From the NCBI RefSeq assembly GCF_028769735.1, contig NC_088172.1, forward strand, positions 65,751,075 to 65,815,074: 64,000 nt of DNA, read 5' to 3'. The notes under the pieces are model-generated. The model was given only the letters and a program-made list of their open reading frames with translations, ran no database searches and was not told the origin of the DNA. Below, one piece after another: positions 1 through 13,795 of this stretch; within the stretch, counting starts at the first letter, position 1; every line of letters starts with the position of its first letter. The translations under genes and the position numbers were made by a program. This stretch comes from Zonotrichia leucophrys gambelii (Eukaryota > Chordata > Aves > Passeriformes > Passerellidae).

Positions 1-3000
1 CTACATTCTGTAAATTGTTTTTCATTTGAATAAAGAGAGCAGAGGATTGGTGCTGTATATTTTGAGATTCACTTTTCTGACATGGACCTTTTAAAATTGG
101 AAATGGATACTTCAAATGCATTACAAGAGTTAAGAATCCACATGGCAAACATATGATCTGCTTTGCTGTGGTTCAGCAAAAATTCTGTCATGTTCAGCTA
201 TGGTCACAAGCTGATTCTACAACTAGACTTAAAAGAGCTCCACCTTATAACTATAATTTTCTTTACACTTTAGATTTCTCTCAGTATTTAATTAAAAAAA
301 CAAGCAAAGAGAAGAGAGGAAAATGAATGACTGCCAGTGAGCAATGTAAAGTTCTCTATTTTAGACCTCTCTAGAACTGCCTATTTCAGTACCTGTACCT
401 GCATCAAGCACAAGTAAGAGCACAGGAACCTGTCATGGTACCCACAGCATAATGCACCCCAATATTTTATCTCTGATATTGACCAGAATTAGCAGAAAGA
501 TGTGGAAAGTTCTCCTGATGCTCTTTAGTCGTACCATGGATTGATCCTAGAAGTCTGAGGTTTAATATCTCTTCCATATTTTTTTAATTTTGATTCTATT
601 TACTCGAGCTATTCTTATTATTCATGTAAATGTTCAAACTGATTAAAACAAATCCTTGCTTCATCTACATTACATAGATTATTTTTCACTCTTAAATAAA
701 ACCAGCACTGCATTCTAAAGTCTGTGGATGTGAAGTACGGAGATTTCTGTGTAAGTTATTTCAGGATAGAGGACTCAGAGGTGCTGCTTCTTTGTGAAGC
801 TTCTGCTCTTTTTTAAAGTACAATCCTTGTCAGATCAGTTCTAACACTTCTCTTTACTGCACAGAGTGAACTTTTGGAAGGTTAACCTTAGCTAAGTTGC
901 CAGGGCTATTATCTCAGAAGATATTGTTTCAGGCCTCCATGAGATGTGCATAGCTTTCAGGGGAAATCAGTAGTTTTAACATGTGGAAAGTTTGTAGCTC
1001 AACATATATTTGTTGGATTTGTGTCAAGTGCAGACCTCAATGAAATTGCTAACTCAAAATCTTCCTCAGATGTTGTCAGTCTTGCTGATGCAGCAGCTGT
1101 AGCTTACTGGCTTGGTGCCACGGTGCAGGTTTTGAAACTGAGCATCTCTTGCTGGCTGATGTGGGCTCACAGATGTCTGGGTGCACCTCCTTAATCTTCT
1201 CATGCTTTTATACATACTGTTCTTCTGGGTCAGCTCACTGCCACCTTGGTGTCCTGCCCAGTGCCCATGCAGCAATTTTGATGTCTAATTCTTCAAATTC
1301 AGGATCTTCCTTTGTGCAGGCCTTTTCTCTGCCCTCTTCCCTTTGCCCCAATTTAACTAACCAGAAAGAAGATAAATTCTTGTCTTTCCTCCAAGCCCAT
1401 TCCCCATGCCACTTCTTTCATCACTGTTGACAAGTCCTCCATCTTTCCAGACACTCAGATTTACAATCATGAAACTACTTTTCACTCCACACTTCCTAAT
1501 ATTTGAGTCCCCATTCAATTTTGTCTTCTTTGCTTCTATAATCTTCTAAACCTACCTATTTTTCTTCCGTGTCACTCATCATTTTGCTCTCATGGCTACC
1601 TCAACCTCCTTTTGTGAATATTTCCTAGCACTCAGCTTCCCCTATGCAGCCTACCTAATACTCATCAGCTAAAAATAATTTCTTTTTCCCCAGCTGAATA
1701 ATTATTCCTTTTCTGTTCTAAGTCCTCTTTTCTCTCTCATTCCTTCAACATTCAGTTCAAAAGCCCTGACAGAAGTTTTGTACTGATGTACCCTCATTTC
1801 TTGAATCCTGTTGTGGTTTTTTTGCCCTTCCCATCCCTCTTGTTTCATTGCTGTATCCTCCCTTCCCATCCTTGCATGTGGAATTTAGGTCATGCTTCTT
1901 CCCCAGTGTGCAAACTCCCCATTTCTTTCACTTAAATCTCTGCTGACGTACCACCTTTGCTGTTGTTTTACCCTAGCATTTTCTTTAATATCCTGCTTAC
2001 TGTTTTTCACCAGAGTTGTTCATGCTCCTCTGTTTCAGAAATCACTCCTCATGTAATTAGACAACTTTAACATTTAAACTTAGTGCTTGATACCACTCAA
2101 TTCTGTTCATCTCTGTCTTGTACTTCTTCTGTTTAAATTGCATCCCCCTTTCTTTGAAGTGGGTGTTCTGGTACAGGAATTCTGTTTTATCACTTAGCAG
2201 CTATTTGGAATTGATGGGGCTTATCTGCAGTCAGAATCATTACAAACGCCCACAAAATCATTGGTGAGACGACAAGAATAACAAATATTTCTCTTCATCC
2301 TTCTGCGGGACCACAGCATCCAGAGTGATCCTCCTTTGCTCCATGCATGTTCCAACCTTCTGCCTTGCAAACACTCCACTGGCTTTTAAGTGCATCCTTT
2401 GTTGAAGATAATGGACAGAAATCTGAAAAGCAGCTTTCCACAAGGATTGTGAAGAAGATTTCTGAAAAATTCACTGCTGTGGAAGTTGCATGTACAAGGT
2501 TTTTTGAGGTGGAGTGTTTTGGAGAGAAAATACAGTGATTGCTTAGTACTCCCCTCTTTTACCTTTTGCCTTTAGTAGCAATATCCCAAGAACAAATACT
2601 GATGCTTTACCTTTCAAAACCACACAACCTCAGAGGTGTGCATTTTATATTTACAGAATTTGAGGGAAATAACCTCTATGAAGTATAGTGATGAACTTGT
2701 ACAGTTATTTGAGAACCTTATCACTATATTAGATTCACTTAACAACAAAAGCCTGTCTGCATAAGAAAATAAATTATCTTGTACACTCAGCAGTATAGGT
2801 TACTCCCACACACTTGTAGCAAATGTAATTGTTAATGGCAGCAGCCACAAAGTTTGTAGCTGAAATGAATTTGATGGGTGTGATCTGTTTGTTTTAATTA
2901 TAAAAGCTGTTGCTAGTGATAGGAGTATTACTTTGGAACAGGCTTGTCAAACATAACTTCTCTCTCTGTAGATATTTTCAGTAAGAGATCTACTTTTTAA

Positions 3001-6000
3001 GCCAATAAAATTCCCACCAGTCTAAAGATGAAACATTATATTCTGTGGAGAAATTCTACTTCATCTTCTGAGCATCTAGCTACATGATGTGATATATATA
3101 TACATACATATTTATTTAAACATCATTCTCTTCTGCAAATCAGTTCATTTTGGCTGCAATCCAGAAATACTTTGAGGCAACTTAATACATGACTTCAACA
3201 ATAAGTGGTTTCTGCTTGGGTTTCAGTCTGTCTCTTTCATGGGTAACACACAAGGATAAGGGTCAAAGTACTTAAGTCTTTAGCCAATACTAATTAAAGC
3301 TGAGAAGATGAAGCCTTATTCAAACCACTATCTACTTCAAACTTGAACAGAAAGTTAATATTTTTCAGAAGTGATTTCTGAATATTCATCTTGTGACTGT
3401 TAGCTGAGACTGCTGAACATTGCACACACTAACTTCTCTTGGAAGCAGATGCACCTCCACTTCCCTGTGTTCAGAAAGAACATGAATAGATCAGGAACCC
3501 CTCCATTTCAAAAATTTCCAGGAGCAGAAAAATTAAGCCTGCTTTATTACTGACAGGATCCTTGGGGAAAACTAGCATATGATACAGACTAAAATGTGAT
3601 ATTTTCCCAATATATATTAATCTACAATACTTCATACACTGTCCCACCTAGACAAAAGTTTAACATTCCAGCTTACATTTCCATACCCATTCTCAAATCA
3701 TATATAAAATAATATGCATATGCATATGAGAGAAGCTGTGAAACAATAGCTGTAATAAAAAAAAATAATGCAGATATGTATTATTTTCTCATCAGATTAT
3801 TGTAGATTAAATGTTATGGTTCCACAAAGAAAATACAAAACAATATAAAAATAGGACAACTTTTATTTGTCTTGTAAAAATATTTGTTGAAGGAATAAAT
3901 TCCTTGAAACCTTAAAGTTTACATCGCCACAGTTTAAACAAAAACATCTTTAAGGCACTTGGCTTCAAAGATTACTTCTGTGTGTGGGAATAGGAGCTCT
4001 AGCAATGGGACCAGTTTCCTGGGCAGGTTTGATTTATATGTGATTTGTAAGGCAGACTTGCCAAGTTTATGCTCCCTGTGCAATGCTGAGGGCCAAGGCC
4101 TATTCTGGTGCCAGCCAGCACAGCACCACTATTTACAGACATACCTAATAAAAATGAGGCAAGCATGTGTCTCTCAGAGTTCCTGGAATAGTTACTTCTA
4201 TACTTAACTATGAGAGTAAAGTATTCCAATGAGATGTGTGCCAGACTGGTACAACTAAGCCCTGGTTCTAACTCTGATGAAGCTTACTGCAACGTATATG
4301 TTATGCATCAGTGTTGACATGGGTGTGCTCAATTAGAAGCATAGGTTTATTTAAAGCATTTTGGTCTGGAGGGATCTAGTACATATTTGCAGGAAAGATC
4401 ATAACATTCACTGGCATATGCATGCAGACATATGCCAAAATAAAAAAAAAATACAAATATCAAGTAACTGCACAAGGTTATATTACTGGCACCAGCAACT
4501 GAAGTCCAAATCTTAGGTTAATCCCCATCCATAGCCTTTCCACCATATGTACTGCTGTCTTGGTGACCTCAATCCATAAAATTTTCAGTTAATTTGGAGA
4601 ACCAGTTCCACAAAGGACAACCCCCTATTACCCTGGTTTGAAGGACAAATGGGATTCAGATATCTGCCAGAGACATTTGCATCAAGTGTGTGTTGCATTA
4701 GGACTACTTTCACATTCCTTCAGGATGAAGGACATGATAGTTTTACGTGTGTATAATATTAAGGACATGGTCTGGTGAAGCAGGCATGCATCAAGCATCA
4801 AGGTGCCAATCAATATGTTCTCAAGGGGTTTTCCACACACAAGCTAGTCAGGGTTTCTTTTTTATTAAACACCTCTTCCCTTGAAAACACTGATTTCTTG
4901 AAACTGTAACTCTTCAGGAAAAAATCTAGCTTTTTCAAAAGCTTTTTGTGAGGAGTCTCAGATTTAGGATGACATTTCTCACAAGGGAAGAAGAGAGCTA
5001 TATCCCATGCTACACGGTGGTTTGGAGTTCTCAGGCGAATGGTGGTGAGGCTCCAGAAGCTGAGGGTAGCAGCTTTTCCTTATGAGGCTTCTGTGTTTTA
5101 CCAAGATTCAGAGACAAAAAAAAAGAGGGTTTAGATTCTTCCTAACACAAAATGAAAACAGAAGCTGAAACTTGATGTGCCTGTGCATGTGTGTATGTAT
5201 GCTGTGTAAGCACATGTATTGTGCTTATTCTTGTTTCCCAGCCACTGCAATCACACAGTTGATGTATGGTTCTGGCCTAATATTACTTTTTTTTAAGGTT
5301 AATATTTTCTATGAATCTATCAGCACAGGCCCATCTAGCTGCTGGATGCTCTGGGACTTAGAGACACTGTGAAGCAGCTGTAATCTGCTTTCTGTACAGA
5401 CTGTTTTGTGCCAGACATAGATAATTTTCCCAAATTCCTAGACAGTAGTGTCTTGTGAAGACACAAAATGTCCAGATGTGAACTGAGGTCTATATTCTCA
5501 GCTGGGGAAAATGGTGTAGCACTGATTTCAGCTTTGCTATGCTGAAGTACATGCAAAGCCACAGCTTGCATTTGAGCCACCACTTAGGACAGCACCACAG
5601 TGCATGATTGCAGATCCTTTGAACCATTCTGGGTGTGTGGCAAACTGGGAAATTTCTATTTGGCATGAGGCCATCCTATGAAAGCCACATTTCTGTTTTC
5701 CAATGCGAAAAATTTTGCTAGTGAATGTTCTGGGTGAATTACAGAACTTAGGCATTTGATAAAAATGCCTTCAATTCCTTGCAAAAGTCTCCATGCAGAT
5801 GCTAACCTGCAACTTTCCAACATGTAAATATGAAATATCATGCCAGGGGCATATCTTTCAAAATACTGTTTAGGGAACAGTGTCATAATCAAGGGAGGAG
5901 AAGAAAGAAGCTTTCTGTGTAACAGAAAAGTTGTCCAGTACTCTTGCCAGAATTTAAATCTGATTGTGCAGGTCTCCCAAATGTTTGATGATGTGGTTCA

Positions 6001-8064
6001 CTGAACTTGATACCTGAATAAGTTGTGTTGGTTTTTTTTAAATTCATAATAAATATTTTTTCTTTTAAAGAGACTTAATAATGTTCAGCTGAATTTCAAT
6101 GTGAAGCATATCATGTGATGTCATTAAGGAACTAATTTTAAGAACAGGTGCTGTAGAAATGCTTTTGATGCAGTTGTAGTTGTGTTAAAAAGACACAATC
6201 ATCACCTCCTAAAGACAGAAGGAGTTTAGAAATTGCATTCTGTTGCTATCAATGCAAATAGTTTATGCATTCTCTGTTTCCAGCTAGCTAGAGCCTTTTC
6301 TTTTGAGCAAGCAGTAGAACAAGTAGGAATTCCTCATCTATCTAAGACTCCTGATTGTCAAGATTCTCATAATTAGAGAAACAGTGTTGTTTCCAGGATA
6401 AAGCTGGAGATCCACCACCTGAAGTTCTTACACCTCTTCCTACATTGCTATTGATCTTTTGGCGTGACCTTAGGGAAGCTGTGTTATTTATGCGATGCTT
6501 TAATTATACTGCTTGGAAATAGAACATTATGACATTTTCTTTTCTTTGTTCAGCCTCTAAACATTTTTCAATTAAGAATACTATGTGGCTGCAATCTAGG
6601 GAGTGTTGACCTCAGCTGCAAGCTTTCTGCTAAATTCAGCTTGTTTTATCAGACCATCTAAAAGTAAAGGATTATTAAATGCTGCTGATGTATTTTTAAA
6701 AAGCTTTTCACTTTGAAGTGCATCAGGTTCCAAATGCTGTTTACTCCACTGAGGCTAACAGATCTTAGGATGACTTTTTGTTTGTAGTTTCCTAGTGCCT
6801 AAAATTCTTTGAAAATTCTTGTTGTTATATTTTCAATTAGCCAGAAGCTCCAAGATGACCCTGGAGCAAACTCTTGGAAATCTTTGAAACTCAGGAAAGG
6901 CCTCTGAGGCCCAAATTCTATTCAGCAGACAAGCCTTGTGTGTGGTTTTTTGTGTTTTATAGCAAAGTTTCCCACAGTTTCACTTCTAATATCTTTTAAA
7001 AATTATTTTAAAATAAGCCAAAGAAGGAGAAATTGCCTAACTACATAACAAAAAGTCTGAAAGAAGTGAAATAGTCTGTGATTCAAAACATGGTACTGCA
7101 GCTTTAAATACCTTATCAAATTGTTGAATCCAAGCCAAAATTCAATCATATTTGCAGATTTGGGTTTAAATAAACAGTACTGCAGTTGAAAATGGAACAC
7201 TCTCACTTCGCTGTTTACACTTCAGAAAAACCAGCTCTGGAGGCCCGCTCTGTTGTGAGTAATAGTTTCAGACTCATTTTGTTTTTTACTCCCTTTACAC
7301 TCTGGCATAGAGGTAAGCCACTACATATAGTTAGGCCAAATATATGACCAGAAATTCAGTATGTACTGCTTGTGTTTCTACATGACACAATTAGAGCATC
7401 TTTCTGAGGAGAAATTGCTTCTTTAATGTGGTGATATGTGCATGAAAATACAGAAGGCTTTATAAAAATATATATAAGGCATACTTAAGTTTGTCTCTCA
7501 TTTTTTTCACTTCCCCTTAGACTTGTGTGCTGATGTCTTCCTCTGCATTAGTCAATAACAACCTGGCTTTCTATTTCTGATGGCTTAGGAGGGCTCACCT
7601 AGGTCTGTTGCACAGTACTAAAACCATATTTCCACCTGTGTGTTAAAAAACATTTAAAATGTTGCAGTTCAGGCAGACAGTGCTGAACTAAATATGGTTC
7701 TGACAGAAGTTCAGTGGAAGATCTCCGCAAAACAAGTACCTGCTCACCATTCCCTGCGCAAGGGCATGCGGCTCTGCTAGCTTGTTGCCAGAATTCTCTC
7801 TTTTTCCACAGTTGGTAAGGTGAATTTCAGCACTCTCTCAATCAGCAACCAAGCACTAATAATTAGCATCATATCTGGGAGGCTACTGGCCTTTTCCAGA
7901 CCCAGGCTTAGCTCTCTAGATGTGCATATCCTCAATAGTGTGCTAGAATGCTTGCTCATCATGCCTATTTTTCTAGCAAACATTTCAGTAGTAGCAGCAC
8001 AGATTCATAAAATGCTTTTTCTTTATATAAGTGTAAATAAATAGAATAATAAAGTGTAAATACT
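1..8064. other. Unique AT-rich noncoding DNA
   Basis: I see no gene, RNA gene or recognisable young repeat in this stretch. All open frames are short (93 codons or fewer), lack family resemblance, and overlap frames of similar length on the other strand. Local texture: about 1195-2030 is strongly C/T-biased on the plus strand. A short (TA/CATA) run lies near 3092-3115 and A-runs near 4441-4452. It could be intergenic or intronic, and the sequence alone does not decide. Confidence 0.6.
1195..2030. other. Pyrimidine-biased block
   Basis: The plus strand is visibly enriched in C and T for more than 800 bases, with many TTTC, TCTT and CCTT words and few purine runs. Similar but shorter blocks lie near 8560-8720 and 23760-24125. 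There is no simple repeat unit and no recognisable element. Possible explanations are a very old strand-asymmetric repeat or transcription-linked strand bias. No function is assigned. Confidence 0.35.
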
Positions 8065-8117
8065 AAAAGTGTAAATAATAGAATTTTCTCATTCTTTATG
8101 ATTATTTACACTTTTAC
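8029..8117. repeat. Degenerate AGTGTAAATA repeats with 15-bp inverted repeat
   Basis: The word AGTGTAAATA recurs three times between about 8029 and 8079 with AT-rich spacers. An inverted copy follows: bases 8065-8079 are the exact reverse complement of 8101-8115, giving a 15-bp stem around a 21-base loop. It looks like local slippage and fold-back in AT-rich DNA, not a known transposon end. Confidence 0.6.
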
Positions 8118-10852
8118 ACGTTTTGCCAGGATTTCTTCTGTTACAGCCTGAGAACCACGGTTGTAACTGTGCTTTGTTATGAAGGTGAATAAATCCTACT
8201 GTCACAACAAGTAAAAAACCCGTCATTTAGATTGCAGGTATCTTAGACTTCATGGTCACTAATTTATATTCAGTTTTGGACTATATTTGAGGCAGTTATT
8301 CCCACTCATGATTGCTTTTGTATAATGGCATAGTCATGAATGAGTGAGAGCTGAAATGCTCTGTGTATGACTATGAGCAATGCACAATCTATTGCTCTTC
8401 TTACCAGGCATTTCCTGACATCCGACATTTTCAAGGCATCTTATCTTTCAACAAGATTTGTAACAGGCAGTTCAAGTCATACAGACACTCATATCTTAAG
8501 CATCCTTTCCCCTGACCTTGACAAATCCACTCTTGTCTGGTCAGAGCCTTCAAGAATGCTCTTTTAATGATCGTTTTCCCAGCCTGTTGCTTTGATCTTG
8601 ATACCCTTTCTCTTAGTGCACAACTTGCTCCTCACCTCCCCCTCAAACAAAAGTGATATCTCCTCAAAGATCATTCAGGGCTTTCTTCCACCTATTTCTT
8701 ATTCATTATCACAACATCAACTTCCACCTCTGATTGACTTGTAGTGCTAACCTTCTTAATTGTTGCTTGCTGCAACAATTTTCAAACAAGACCATTTTAG
8801 CACTTGCTTTTAATTGGCCCCTCACAGTTGGAGGAGATGCTTTAGCTATGACAGTCACTTATTAGTTCTCTTTTGAATCTAAGCAGTTTTGTTGGGCTTT
8901 TTTTCCCCAAAAAAATGGTGAAAAATGCTTTAATGCTGATGGTGTGCTAATACTCTTCATGTATGCCCACAATGCCTACATCCTTCTCTTCTGTCCTGCA
9001 TTGTTTGTGTTTTGAACAGGTCCTGTCCTAGGAGGTTTTCCAGGGGGGTCTTAAACGTGGCCAAAATATTTGAGTGGTCCAGTAACACAAATCAAAGTAA
9101 CAAAGATCTCTTCCTCTCCTAATTAGGTTAAAGTTTTCATAACAGCTGATTTTAAAAAGCAGCCTTCAGGTGGGCCATACCCATCCCACGTTACCCTGAC
9201 ATCACCACATTTATATTAAATGAAAAACTCATGTGCATCCTCTTCCAACTTATGATCCAATGCCAGCAAAGTTCTTGACATGAACATTTTTGTGTTGCCA
9301 AAGGGGGATTTCAGTTGCGTTTGGTTATGACTTTTAAGTAGTTGAATTACACCTACAAAATACTTTTTCAGTCAGAAAACACTGCCTGCCCATTGTGGTT
9401 GCACTAAGGTCTTTTACCAGCACAACTGTGATTACAGATAGAATTCTGTGGTGCAGACAAGGGCTGAAAACCTACCAAAGAGCCCCTGAAAAAACTGAAC
9501 AGTGATGTTCACAGGAATTTTGGCATTATCATGAGTGAAGATAGGATTTCACAAAAGATGTTTATGAAGCCTCATACATGGAGGCCATAAACTGGGAGCA
9601 TATCATAACATCCAACCCTATAAATGTCGTAAATCTACATCCACATTCTTTTAATGATGTTTCTGATGTAGGCCAAAGTCAGAGCTGATATGAGTACCAA
9701 AAGGAAAAGAAAGAAAAAAAATAATATATTTTTTTTCAGTGATCTGTTTTAGATTTCTAACACCGAGAAAAGCTCAACCCCTCAGAAAGGGCAGTAAAGA
9801 GATAAGAAGATAATTGTAACACATTCCCTTGAAATTCAACTGAGAAACTGTGGAATTTCAAGGGAAACATGAGGCTATTTGAACATGGCCACCTACCTAA
9901 ACCAAAAGAAGTTTCCAGGCCCTAAACTGCTTTAATTTTGTGGGTTTTGTTCAGACAGCTAAAGTGGCAATCAATAAGACTATTTAACTCCTCAATCTGT
10001 TTTTTGTGATAAAAGGTCAGAGTTGAGAATGGCCAGACCATACGCTGTTCTAAAAGGTGAGCTGGGTATATGTTGGATGAAGTTAGAAATGAGTTTTCTG
10101 ATGAATCCAGGAAGTCTACTTAAAACATAAATGCAAACAAAAATAATTCAAAATTTTGTTCAAAATGGTAGAGAGTTAATACCAGTTTAATCTTATATAG
10201 GTGGCAGGTATATGAAACATTTTAAATGTTTTTAGTCAAGTTTTGCCTGGGGACTTCTGAGTTCAAAAGAAAAATGAAGGTGGTTTTAGAAAATATGGAA
10301 GGAAAGTTAAGTGATCCTTGTTAAAGCAATGATCCTTTCAAAGATTCCTCTCTTAGCTGAACGATTTTGATGTGTGCTTCATTTACTTCAGTTTTGCACA
10401 TAAAGAAGAAAGAAATCTGAGTCAGGATAGCAGGGGGGAAATCACTGGGGTGAAAATAAAAATAGAATCTTTTGTAACTTTCATGCTGACTTTTATTTTA
10501 GCAGTGTGCCAAAAACAGGGACTTCTGAAGACATTCCAAAAGAATGGCTTTTTAATTATCCTACTGTTATATTGCTCAGTCATGAATCTTTTTGACATCT
10601 AAGTGCAAAAAGCTAAGAAAATGTATTTATAATCTTCGCTCTTTTCCTTCTCTCATGCATGGTTTTTTTCCCCATATTGGAGTAATAAATACTGGCATCA
10701 TAATAGGAAGACACATTGAATGGTTCACTAATGAGTTAAAAGAGCTGAAGGCAGAGACTTGATCCAGAAGAAAGGGGTGTCTGTGATGGATGAGAGAGCA
10801 ACAGTGACTTGAAAGCAGAAGCAGGACTAAACACACTCAGGGTTTTTGGGCT
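8118..10852. other. Unique AT-rich noncoding DNA
   Basis: I see nothing gene-like here. The longest open frame (10372-10602) is AT-rich and has no recognisable domain. Near 8560-8720 the plus strand is C/T-biased. Short hairpins occur at about 8761-8783 (9-bp arms) and 9824-9866 (14-bp arms). Confidence 0.55.
9824..9866. repeat. 14-bp perfect inverted repeat
   Basis: Bases 9824-9837 (TTCCCTTGAAATTC) are the exact reverse complement of 9853-9866, with a 15-base spacer. There is no flanking structure to suggest a transposon, and a short fold-back like this can arise by chance or template switching. Confidence 0.6.
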
Positions 10853-10858
10853 TTTATT
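10853..10858 (-). promoter_or_regulatory. AATAAA polyadenylation-signal match (minus strand)
   Basis: On the minus strand AATAAA lies 26 bases beyond the TGA that closes the open frame at 10885-11256. The hexamer is common in AT-rich DNA. Only its position next to a GC-rich open frame makes it worth noting. Use as a real signal is not shown. Confidence 0.25.
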
Positions 10859-10884
10859 AGCGCTCCTTCTTTCTTGCCTGGGGG

Positions 10885-11256
10885 TCAGTGATTCCAGTCA
10901 GATTCAAACCACTTGTCCAGATCTTTGGAAAGACCTGGCTGTGGCATGGCCTCCAGCAGAGCTTCTCGACCTTCCCCAGCCCCAGCAGATGGGCTGTCTG
11001 CAGCCAGGGACTGCTGTGCGTGCGCACTGGGCTCCTCCCACACATCCTCAGCCGTCCCACCTTGCAGATCAGCTGTATGGGACAAGGCTGGAGCAGAGCT
11101 GGAAGGACAAAGGAGATGGGGATTGCCCAGCGCTGCCTCTGCACTGCCACCCAGCAGGAGTGCCTCTCCTGCTGCACACAGTAGGCTGAGCAGGGTCAGA
11201 GCTGGCACTGGGCTGCATTGCTCTGGCTGCATGGACTGCTGGGTGTCCTGTGCCAT
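10885..11256 (-). other. Orphan GC-rich open frame, 123 codons, function unknown
   Basis: A minus-strand frame opens at an ATG (11254-11256) with G at -3 and +4 and stops with TGA at 10885-10887. The predicted product has a hydrophobic leucine/alanine-rich stretch near residues 15-35, which could act as a signal peptide. A Ser/Ala/Glu-rich low-complexity middle follows, and the C-terminus ends in FESDWNH. The patch is much richer in GC than its surroundings and contains CpGs. I do not recognise a family. The plus strand is also open in several frames here, as expected of any GC-rich patch, so this may not be coding. Alternatives are a processed pseudogene, a single exon of a larger gene, or a GC-rich regulatory patch. 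Confidence 0.18.
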
Positions 11257-11265
11257 CCCAGGCAA

Positions 11266-13795
11266 GGATTAATTGCAGATTAATATGCACACATACTTCC
11301 CATTTACTTGTGATGAAGGGGACAAAATGCCCTCATCATCTTCTGCTAAGATTTTTCACAACCTTCATGTTCATATTTGATTTCTGCAGTTAAATAGGCA
11401 TCATTTAGACTTGATAACAAGTCCACAGACCATAGCACTACCTAATAAAATAATTTGAAAATTCTTTTGGAATTTCCTCTGCATGACATATATGGGTATT
11501 TGAACAACTCACTGTTTAGTTTTAAGCATGGCAATTGCTTTTGACAATATCCTTACCTCAATCTAAGTTGCACCAGAGAGTTCTAGGGTTATTTCAGAGA
11601 GAATGGAAAGACTGTAGAAGGAAAAATGCTCATCTCTGATAAGAGGTATCCACATTAATGAATTGTCACTCTTTTTCTGGGAGATAACATTGTATTTCCT
11701 GCCAGTGTTCGAAGTATAAATCGAGGGTATTCAAGTAATTATTACAAAAAATGTAAAAAGCACTTACACCAAATGTAAGGTCTTGTCATCTTACAAGAGG
11801 CTCCTGTGCATTTAATTAAGAACAGCAGATAAAATTATAATGCTTTCCATTCTGAGATTTTTTTTAACTTTCCGCTGCAATTGGGGCCATGGATTGAAGC
11901 TCAATTATATGTCCACATCTAATGAAAATTTGCACAAATAAATATAAAATGCTAAATTACCAAAGAAATGCATTTATATCCCTATTATATATATATATGT
12001 CATTCACATTATTGTAGATTTCTCAAAAAAACTATTTGTGACTTCAGCTTTTGCTTTAACAATTAGACTTAGAAAAAAATATTAAGAGCATATTACTTAA
12101 TATTTCCTTAGTAATAATAATGAAATGTCTGTAGCACCTGTGCTAACTGTTCTAAGGATGGAGAACCAGCACATTTTTCCTTGAATATCTTTAATTCAGT
12201 GTATTCCCCTGAACTTCAAAGTGTCTAATGACCTTGTAAATATTTAAGCATAAGTGTGATTTTGACAGTAGTTGTTTGTATCCTGTCTCATGTGTCAGTA
12301 CAGTAGGTGGAGAGTAAAAAAAGGCACCTTTCCCCCAGAATCTCTTCTTTTGAAAAGCTGACCTTGTTTATTCTCCAACATCAAAGATTTTTTTTTCCTG
12401 TTTTGCTTTATGGTTAGAAAACATTGCTTTCCTCACTGCTTTCATAAGAATGGTTGGAATCAGTTCATCTGTGCAGTCTGAGATAGGCCCTGCATTTTAG
12501 GTGTTTATCAGCCTAGGACATACTTTTTCCAGTCTGTTTGCCAGCAAGTTACCATCAAATTTAACAGTGAAACAGAGCTACAAGGAAATGAATAACTTCA
12601 GAGATCCTGAACAGGTTCTGTCCTTGCCTTATGTTCTGTCCTTGTCTCACAGATGGGATCTAGGAAAGTTTAAACATTTTTGGCAGGAACTGAAATACCT
12701 TTGCTACAAAGAAGTTGAAAAGATTTGGGCAATTTGGGGTGTGGGGTTTTTCTCTCCTATTTTCTTTTTAGAGTACACTGAATGCCTGCTGGGACTTGGG
12801 TCATGGCCTGTTTCATCTTGCAGTTCACACTGGCTTTAGCTGGGATTTTTTTCCTACTTGTATTAGATAGGAGTTTTGCCTAGGAGCTGGGCATTCAATT
12901 TTCTGTAAGCCTTCAGGTCTATCCTTTCTTGGGACTCTTTCAGAAATCCTAGCCTTTAGTTTCTGTTTTTGCCTTTCTACAAAGCTTATCAAAGTATGAA
13001 GTTTTGGTTAAAGGTTTATATGTAAGACTTGTTTTGTACAACATTTGCTTTGCTTAAATAAGTCTGTGCTAAACCTTCTGTAAACACCTTCATATAGTTT
13101 CCCAAGATGTGAGGCTTGATATTTTATCTTTTTTAGTACAGATTTTATTGGCAAAATATATGCCTGGTAAAATCTAAGAGAAGTTTTCTGGTTTTGGTTT
13201 AAAAGAATGTTCAAAGCACTGATAAACTTGACAAGTGACTTTGAAATTTTCTGTAGGTGCTTAATGTCTGGAAGTAAAGATACAATGTCTCTCTGAGGAT
13301 CTTTTTGCAAGAAAAAAATGTTCAACCTTGGGCTGGTTCTGTTTTATTCACTTCTTCAGTTTATCTTTAATGGGGACTATTCACCATTTTCAATATTTTT
13401 AATTTTTTAAGGCTCAGAAATCTACACAAAGCATTTTAAAATAACATTTCTCAAATTTTAATAAATTACATATTCCTCATGTACAGAGCTGGTTTTACAT
13501 TAATGTTGAGATTCCAAAAATAAGGAAGTGGCAGAAATTTCCAAAGTTCTCGTGCTGTTTTATTTTCAGAAATATCAAAATCTGGAAGAGCAACCACAGT
13601 TTAGCAAAAGCATATATCTGGCTTTTTTTGCATTAGTTTCTCTTTGGCTCCATTTCAGAAAATTCTTGCTCTAATAAAGAAAGTTGCCCAGCAGATAATA
13701 GTGCCCTTTAGCCTTTAGGTGTTGTAACACAGTGAGGGTAGGGTATTGATAGTATTATCTCATCTTTGGATTTTGGTGGCTTGGGGGGATATAAC
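11266..13795. other. Unique AT-rich noncoding DNA
   Basis: No gene or clear repeat is visible. A short (TA)n run occurs at about 11985-11998, and T-rich and A-rich runs are frequent. The open frames at 12501-12839 and 13008-13325 have AT-driven composition and no recognisable domain. Confidence 0.55.
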
